Shown: positions 4,942 through 8,125 of the stretch, one piece after another
Layout: every line of letters begins with the position of its first letter
Numbering within the stretch: the first letter of the stretch is position 1
Assembly: GCA_005791325.1 (NCBI GenBank)
Contig: SXXA01000167.1
Span: forward strand, 1 to 8,125
Direction of reading: 5' to 3'
DNA length: 8,125 nt
Origin: Actinomycetota bacterium
GTDB lineage: Bacteria > Margulisbacteria > Marinamargulisbacteria > SXXA01
Translations under genes and position numbers: made by a program
Notes under the pieces: generated by a model
Told to the model about the DNA's origin: nothing
The model's database searches: none
The model's input: only the letters and a program-made list of their open reading frames with translations

Positions 4942-7077
4942 ATGCAATCAATCCCACCAAACGGATCCTCTTTGGCACTGTTAACTGTCCCATCATCAAG
5001 CGTATCTCAACAAACCAGCAAGGCACTTAGCCATTTAACACTTCCCCCCCTACCCGATCTATTGGCCATCAACCGATTGTATACATTATTATCCTTGATT
5101 AGCCATGAATTAAATGTTAGGGATCGATTATTTCATCATATCAAAAGATGTTGCCGCCCTGATACTTTACATTCCATTTTATTGTCCACAAATTCCGATG
5201 AGTCTGTATTGGCTACTCTGTTTTTAGAAGCACCCCATCTTACCCTTTCGCATACCAATTTAACCCAACAATCTTTATTAATAGCAGCCTTGGTTAACCG
5301 TAGATACGCCATGCAAACAACCCAAGCAGTAGGAACGGATACCAACCCTATATTGGGAAATGCCATTATAACCATGTCGCAAACAAAAGCTTTGTACACA
5401 GCTGGCTTTACCGCGAATGAATTAAAGGATGTCAGAATATGTATCACCACAGAAATTGAATTGAATGACTATCGACTATTCATAAGTGAACAAATATGGC
5501 AATACCCACCACCTATTTTAAGCATAGATGATTCTATTCCATTAGCCCATCAATCATTTGAAGGATTCAATTTAAACCGTATTGTATTACGCAATCGATG
5601 TCTGTCTGGATCTAACTTCGCACATGCTAATTTAAGCCATGCTAATTTAAGCCATGCTGATTTAAGCCATGCTGATTTAAGCCATGCTGATTTAAGCTAT
5701 GCTGATTTAAGCCATGCTGATTTAAGGTATGGTAATTTTGAAAATGCTAAGATGGAATCAACAAATCTAGAAAGATGCCAACTATCCCAAACCAATATAA
5801 CGGCCCAACAATTGGCTGTATGCGATGATTATAGCAGTGCTACATTACGGGTTGCTGATATTATTAAATTAATGTCAGATCCAACAACATTACCCGATAT
5901 TACCAATTTCAGGCTAATGATTCATACCAATGACGAAATGAATACTATACTATCGTGGCCCATTTTACCCAGTATCGACTCAATTTCAAAGGACGTGTTA
6001 TTAAATGGTCGTGTTTTTAAAGATGTAGATATGAGCTATTTAAGCGATATTTCAACGTGGCAACATTCTAATTTGTTTGGATGTGATTTTGAGTATGCGA
6101 TGCTAAAAGATATCGATTGGACGGGCAGCATTTTTGCAGAATGTAGGATGAGTCGGATTGACTTACATCGTGCACAACTGATAAGCATTCAATTAGATGC
6201 CTCCATACTGGAATTTGGGAATCTCAGAAAAGCGAACCTATTTGGGTGTAGGATTTTAAGGAGCTGTTTAAAACATACCATTTTAGATGAAGCCTGTCTG
6301 TTTATGGCACATATTGAAGAGAGTAATTTGTCATGGGTTCATTTCAATTTCGTTGATTTAACAAATACCACGTTTAGAAACGTTATTCTGTGGGGGGCTT
6401 GGCTAATCAATACAAAGATTAAACCTACACAATTGAACGATTCACAATGTGAAGGGGCCGTGGTGGATATAGCAACCATTCAAAGATGGGGTGATCATGC
6501 AAAACAAGCCTATCAACTGGGTTTATGTGTGCTTATTAGGCATTTAGCGGAATGGGAGTATTATTTACAATTGGAACATAAACCCCGAATACAATTAATA
6601 GATGCGAGTATTGTGGATAAGTGCCACCAATATTTAGAGCGCAATTCTCCGGTTGAATTAGGGGTATACCAATGGTTAATGAATCATAACCCATCATTGG
6701 TAACCACGTATCAATTGCACATTCCAAAAACAGCGTTAGAAAAATTGCGTGGGATATGTCGTGACATGGAAAGGGAAGATTGGATCGATATATTTTCGCA
6801 AAACAAGCTTGAGGATTTTGAAAAATTAATTATGAACCCCCAGTTTGTATTGGGGATTCCGCATTTAAATTGGGATGCAGGAATGGTATATGAAACAAGT
6901 GGAATTAAAAAATGGTTATTTGAAAATCAACAAGACCCAAACCGACAACCCTTGATTATGCAAGACTGTATTCCTTTAGAAGGTGTATTATGGTCATTAT
7001 CTCAACAATACCCCCCGGAATTTAATTCAGAAAATTATCCAAGATTATTTAAATTAGTGATAGGGGGAGGTATATAA
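4942..7077 (+). CDS. pentapeptide-repeat protein with probable C-terminal U-box-like domain (effector-like)
   Basis: A 711-residue protein of unknown function with no signal peptide or membrane segment. Residues 1-205 look mostly helical and include TKALYTAGFTANELKDV at 148-164. Residues 207-286 form a pentapeptide-repeat block, A(N/D)LSH repeated, expected to fold as a right-handed quadrilateral beta-helix. A linker at about 290-345 leads to a second, more degenerate pentapeptide block at about 350-500 (for example SNLFGCDFEYAML, 376-388). The C-terminal 520-711 is not pentapeptide. Within it, residues about 624-690 resemble a U-box (E3 ubiquitin ligase) domain: LIMNP at 629-633, then AGMVYETSGIKKWL at 646-659, ENQQDPNRQPL at 661-671 and IPL at 677-679, matching the family pattern G.TY....I..WL...N..DP.T..PL....L.PN. 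The first part of the U-box pattern is not clear. If real, the protein would be a host-targeted effector. The gene is less GC-rich than the operon before it and ends in two stop codons (TAATAA). Confidence 0.85.
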   Translation: MQSIPPNGSSLALLTVPSSSVSQQTSKALSHLTLPPLPDLLAINRLYTLLSLISHELNVRDRLFHHIKRCCRPDTLHSILLSTNSDESVLATLFLEAPHLTLSHTNLTQQSLLIAALVNRRYAMQTTQAVGTDTNPILGNAIITMSQTKALYTAGFTANELKDVRICITTEIELNDYRLFISEQIWQYPPPILSIDDSIPLAHQSFEGFNLNRIVLRNRCLSGSNFAHANLSHANLSHADLSHADLSHADLSYADLSHADLRYGNFENAKMESTNLERCQLSQTNITAQQLAVCDDYSSATLRVADIIKLMSDPTTLPDITNFRLMIHTNDEMNTILSWPILPSIDSISKDVLLNGRVFKDVDMSYLSDISTWQHSNLFGCDFEYAMLKDIDWTGSIFAECRMSRIDLHRAQLISIQLDASILEFGNLRKANLFGCRILRSCLKHTILDEACLFMAHIEESNLSWVHFNFVDLTNTTFRNVILWGAWLINTKIKPTQLNDSQCEGAVVDIATIQRWGDHAKQAYQLGLCVLIRHLAEWEYYLQLEHKPRIQLIDASIVDKCHQYLERNSPVELGVYQWLMNHNPSLVTTYQLHIPKTALEKLRGICRDMEREDWIDIFSQNKLEDFEKLIMNPQFVLGIPHLNWDAGMVYETSGIKKWLFENQQDPNRQPLIMQDCIPLEGVLWSLSQQYPPEFNSENYPRLFKLVIGGGI
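5626..5730 (+). repeat. seven 15-bp tandem repeats inside the pentapeptide gene
   Basis: Seven head-to-tail 15-base units start at 5626, 5641, 5656, 5671, 5686, 5701 and 5716. The core is GCTGATTTAAGCCAT (first two units GCTAATTTAAGCCAT; small changes in units 5 and 7). They are in frame and encode Ala-Asn/Asp-Leu-Ser-His, residues 229-263. Near identity at DNA level, including synonymous positions, shows recent expansion rather than only protein-level constraint. Confidence 0.95.
6811..7011 (+). other. U-box-like segment of the pentapeptide protein
   Basis: This part encodes residues 624-690 of the 711-residue protein. Visible matches to the U-box pattern are MNP (631-633), AGMVYE (646-651), IKKWL (655-659), N662, DPNRQPL (665-671) and IPL (677-679). 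The expected Pro-Asn is replaced by Pro-Leu-Glu, and the N-terminal CPI-type motif is lacking or diverged. U-boxes recruit E2 ubiquitin-conjugating enzymes in eukaryotes and occur in some bacterial effectors, such as Legionella LubX. The assignment rests on motif recognition by eye. Confidence 0.5.
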
Positions 7078-7095
7078 TAAATAACCCCACCCCAA

Positions 7096-7309
7096 CCCTC
7101 CCCAAAGGGGAGGGAGAGATAGGCTAGCGGGCACTGCGTGCCCTCACCCGCCTTAAGGGCTCTGCCCTTAAGAATCCAAATGCCGTGACAGCGTGGGGGG
7201 TTCCCAAGGGCGAAACCCTTGCTTTGGGTTCCCCAGGGCGAAACCCTTGCTTTGGATTCCCAAGGTCGAAACCCTTAGCACAGGGGTCTGGGGAGCAAAG
7301 GTCCCCAGA
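7096..7309. repeat. composite hairpin repeat element, copy 1 (214 bp)
   Basis: Non-coding block built from several palindromes in a row. CCCTCCCC/GGGGAGGG with an AAA loop is at 7096-7114. GGGCAC/GTGCCC with a TGC loop is at about 7130-7144. A perfect 9-bp CTTAAGGGC/GCCCTTAAG stem with a TCT loop is at 7152-7172. Three 28-bp modules at 7199-7282 follow, the first with a CAAGGG/CCCTTG stem. CTGGGGA/TCCCCAG is at about 7288-7308. It starts 19 bases after the stop of the pentapeptide gene. The first hairpin could help end transcription or protect the mRNA 3' end, but there is no T run. It resembles REP/BIME or MITE-like intergenic repeats in style; no named family is recognised. Confidence 0.9.
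7199..7282. repeat. three 28-bp direct repeat modules inside copy 1
   Basis: Units start at 7199, 7227 and 7255 and begin GGTTCCCAAGGGCGAAACCC or a close variant. The third ends in TTAGCACA rather than TTGCTTTG. The units are contiguous without spacers, so this is not a CRISPR array. Confidence 0.9.
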
Positions 7310-7323
7310 ATCATCGTTATATT

Positions 7324-7509
7324 CCCTCCCCAAAGGGCAGGGAGAGATAGGCTAGCGGGCACTGCGTGCCCTCACCCGCCTTAAGGGCTCTGCCCTTAAG
7401 AATCCAAATGCCGTGACAGCGTGGGGGGTTCCCAAGGGCGAAACCCTTGCTTTGGGTTCCCAAGGGCAAAACCCTTAGCACAGGGGTCTGGGGAGCGAAG
7501 GTCCCCAGA
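7324..7509. repeat. composite hairpin repeat element, copy 2 (186 bp)
   Basis: Direct repeat of copy 1, separated from it by 14 bases (7310-7323). It has the same order of palindromes, including the perfect CTTAAGGGC/GCCCTTAAG stem at 7380-7400. It differs by about five substitutions, one of which (GGGCAGGG) breaks a pair in the first hairpin, and it has two 28-bp modules (7427-7482) instead of three. High identity in a non-coding sequence points to recent duplication or to sequence homogenisation. No transposase or terminal target duplication is convincing. Confidence 0.9.
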
Positions 7510-7640
7510 CTACCCCACCATATATTGATTCAAAAAAAACAATGCAACTTTTGAATGCATATTACCGAAAACTATTTACAAACACATTTAAATAGAACCG
7601 CTAAACCATGGTTTCCCATTTACAAAAAGGAACGCAAAAA
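7510..7640. other. AT-rich intergenic region upstream of the 7641 gene
   Basis: 131 bases of low-GC sequence, in contrast to the GC-rich repeat before it. It should contain the promoter of the following gene, but no hexamer pair with good spacing stands out. It ends in a clear ribosome binding site (AAAGGA, 7626-7631). Confidence 0.5.
7626..7631 (+). promoter_or_regulatory. ribosome binding site AAAGGA
   Basis: AAAGGA ends nine bases before the ATG at 7641. This favours that start over the in-frame ATG at 7608, which has no Shine-Dalgarno sequence. Confidence 0.6.
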
Positions 7641-8125
7641 ATGCACACTTATGCCTCTTGTAATATTCCAGTTACGACTAGTTTGTCTATGATTCACAAA
7701 TCCCTGCCTCTTTTCATTAATCAATACCCATATGCTTCATTCACACATGGCATCAACAGCTTAAATCCTATTTTTCCATCTCAAAAAGGTACCGTTTATG
7801 CCACTCGCATTAAATCAGACGTATATTGCACCATGCCAAGTGGCACGTATTTTTTTCCAATTCCAAGAGAGTACGACCCTAAAATTCATAATGGGACACT
7901 ACTCACCACTGCTAATGGGCAACGACATGCAACAAGGGTCACTCAGGTGTACTCAGAAAGTTGTTATAAAGATATATTCAGCAATCCAAAACAGGTATCT
8001 CCCCCTAAACCACAGGGATCTCCCATTTCATCACCGAGATCTACCTCTCCAGCACCGGCTTCCCCTCCAGCACAGGTATCTCCCCCTTCATTACCGGAAT
8101 CTACCCCTTCACCAGTGGCTCCCCC
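7641..8125 (+). CDS. unrecognised protein with Pro/Ser-rich repeat region, 3' truncated by the window
   Basis: Open frame of 161 complete codons running off the right edge without a stop. The start ATG has AAAGGA upstream; an in-frame ATG at 7608, just after a TAA at 7602-7604, would add 11 residues. Residues 1-115 have mixed composition with Cys7, Cys63 and Cys108, many Tyr and Thr, and no signal peptide or membrane segment; no family is recognised. From about residue 116 the protein is dominated by Pro, Ser, Thr and Ala, with a 20-residue repeat: a short partial unit QVSPPKP at 118-124, then units beginning at Gln125 and Gln145, with matching DNA starting at 8013 and 8073. Such Pro-rich stretches act as flexible linkers, stalks or SH3/WW-type ligands, so a surface or secreted protein is possible. 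The frame and codon pattern are consistent with real coding sequence; function is unknown. Confidence 0.7.
   Translation, partial: MHTYASCNIPVTTSLSMIHKSLPLFINQYPYASFTHGINSLNPIFPSQKGTVYATRIKSDVYCTMPSGTYFFPIPREYDPKIHNGTLLTTANGQRHATRVTQVYSESCYKDIFSNPKQVSPPKPQGSPISSPRSTSPAPASPPAQVSPPSLPESTPSPVAP

Noticed and set aside
7096..7114. CCCTCCCC/GGGGAGGG hairpin as an intrinsic terminator
   Set aside because: The stem is perfect but no T run follows on either strand, so it is described only as part of the repeat element.
7124..7384. Short open frames on both strands in the hairpin repeats
   Set aside because: They follow the repeat structure, have low-complexity repeated translations and no ribosome binding sites or family similarity.
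7199..7482. Possible CRISPR array from the 28-bp repeats
   Set aside because: The 28-bp units are contiguous with no spacers, and the larger repetition is a 190-210 bp element rather than repeat-spacer units.
7085..7519. CCCCACC on both sides of the repeat pair (7085-7091 and 7513-7519) as a target-site duplication
   Set aside because: It is short and low in complexity in a C-rich context and does not abut the element ends exactly.

Overview
The window is a contiguous bacterial segment with every recognisable gene on the + strand. It has three parts: a compact housekeeping operon (about 1-4890), a large effector-like gene (4942-7077), and a non-coding hairpin-repeat block followed by the start of a second unrecognised gene (7096-8125). 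Mixed codon use, AGGA-type ribosome binding sites upstream of the two accessory genes, and menaquinone synthesis genes all indicate a bacterium. The phylum cannot be fixed from the sequence. A probable U-box-like fold fused to pentapeptide repeats, next to a Pro/Ser-repeat protein, suggests a lineage that lives with or inside eukaryotic cells (protist symbiont or parasite); that is an inference, not an observation.

Region 1 (2-628) is the C-terminal end of a PD-(D/E)XK (RecB/AddAB-type) nuclease whose reading frame stays open through the left edge. Region 2 (720-4890) is a tight five-gene run: ubiE/menG, menF (isochorismate synthase), menD (SEPHCHC synthase), a membrane-anchored or exported staphylococcal-nuclease-like protein, and the fluoride channel crcB/fluC. 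Three junctions are 4-base ATGA overlaps and the menF/menD overlap is longer, so the run is probably one translationally coupled transcript. A candidate sigma70-like promoter lies at 633-660. MenF and MenD catalyse the first two committed steps from chorismate to menaquinone and UbiE/MenG the last methylation; the other men genes are not in the window. The + strand changes from strongly C-rich (ubiE, menF) to strongly G-rich (end of menD, nuclease, crcB) inside this one operon.

Region 3 (4942-7077) encodes a 711-residue protein. It has a helical-looking N-terminal part, a sharp pentapeptide-repeat block built on seven 15-bp DNA tandem repeats, a second degenerate pentapeptide block, and a C-terminal segment resembling the second half of a eukaryotic-type U-box. 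Region 4 (7096-7509) holds two near-identical copies of a composite hairpin element, differing by one internal 28-bp module. Region 5 (7641 to the right edge) is a partial gene with a good ribosome binding site and no stop before the window ends: about 115 unrecognised residues followed by a Pro/Ser-rich 20-residue repeat. No tRNA, rRNA, CRISPR array, transposase or integrase was seen.
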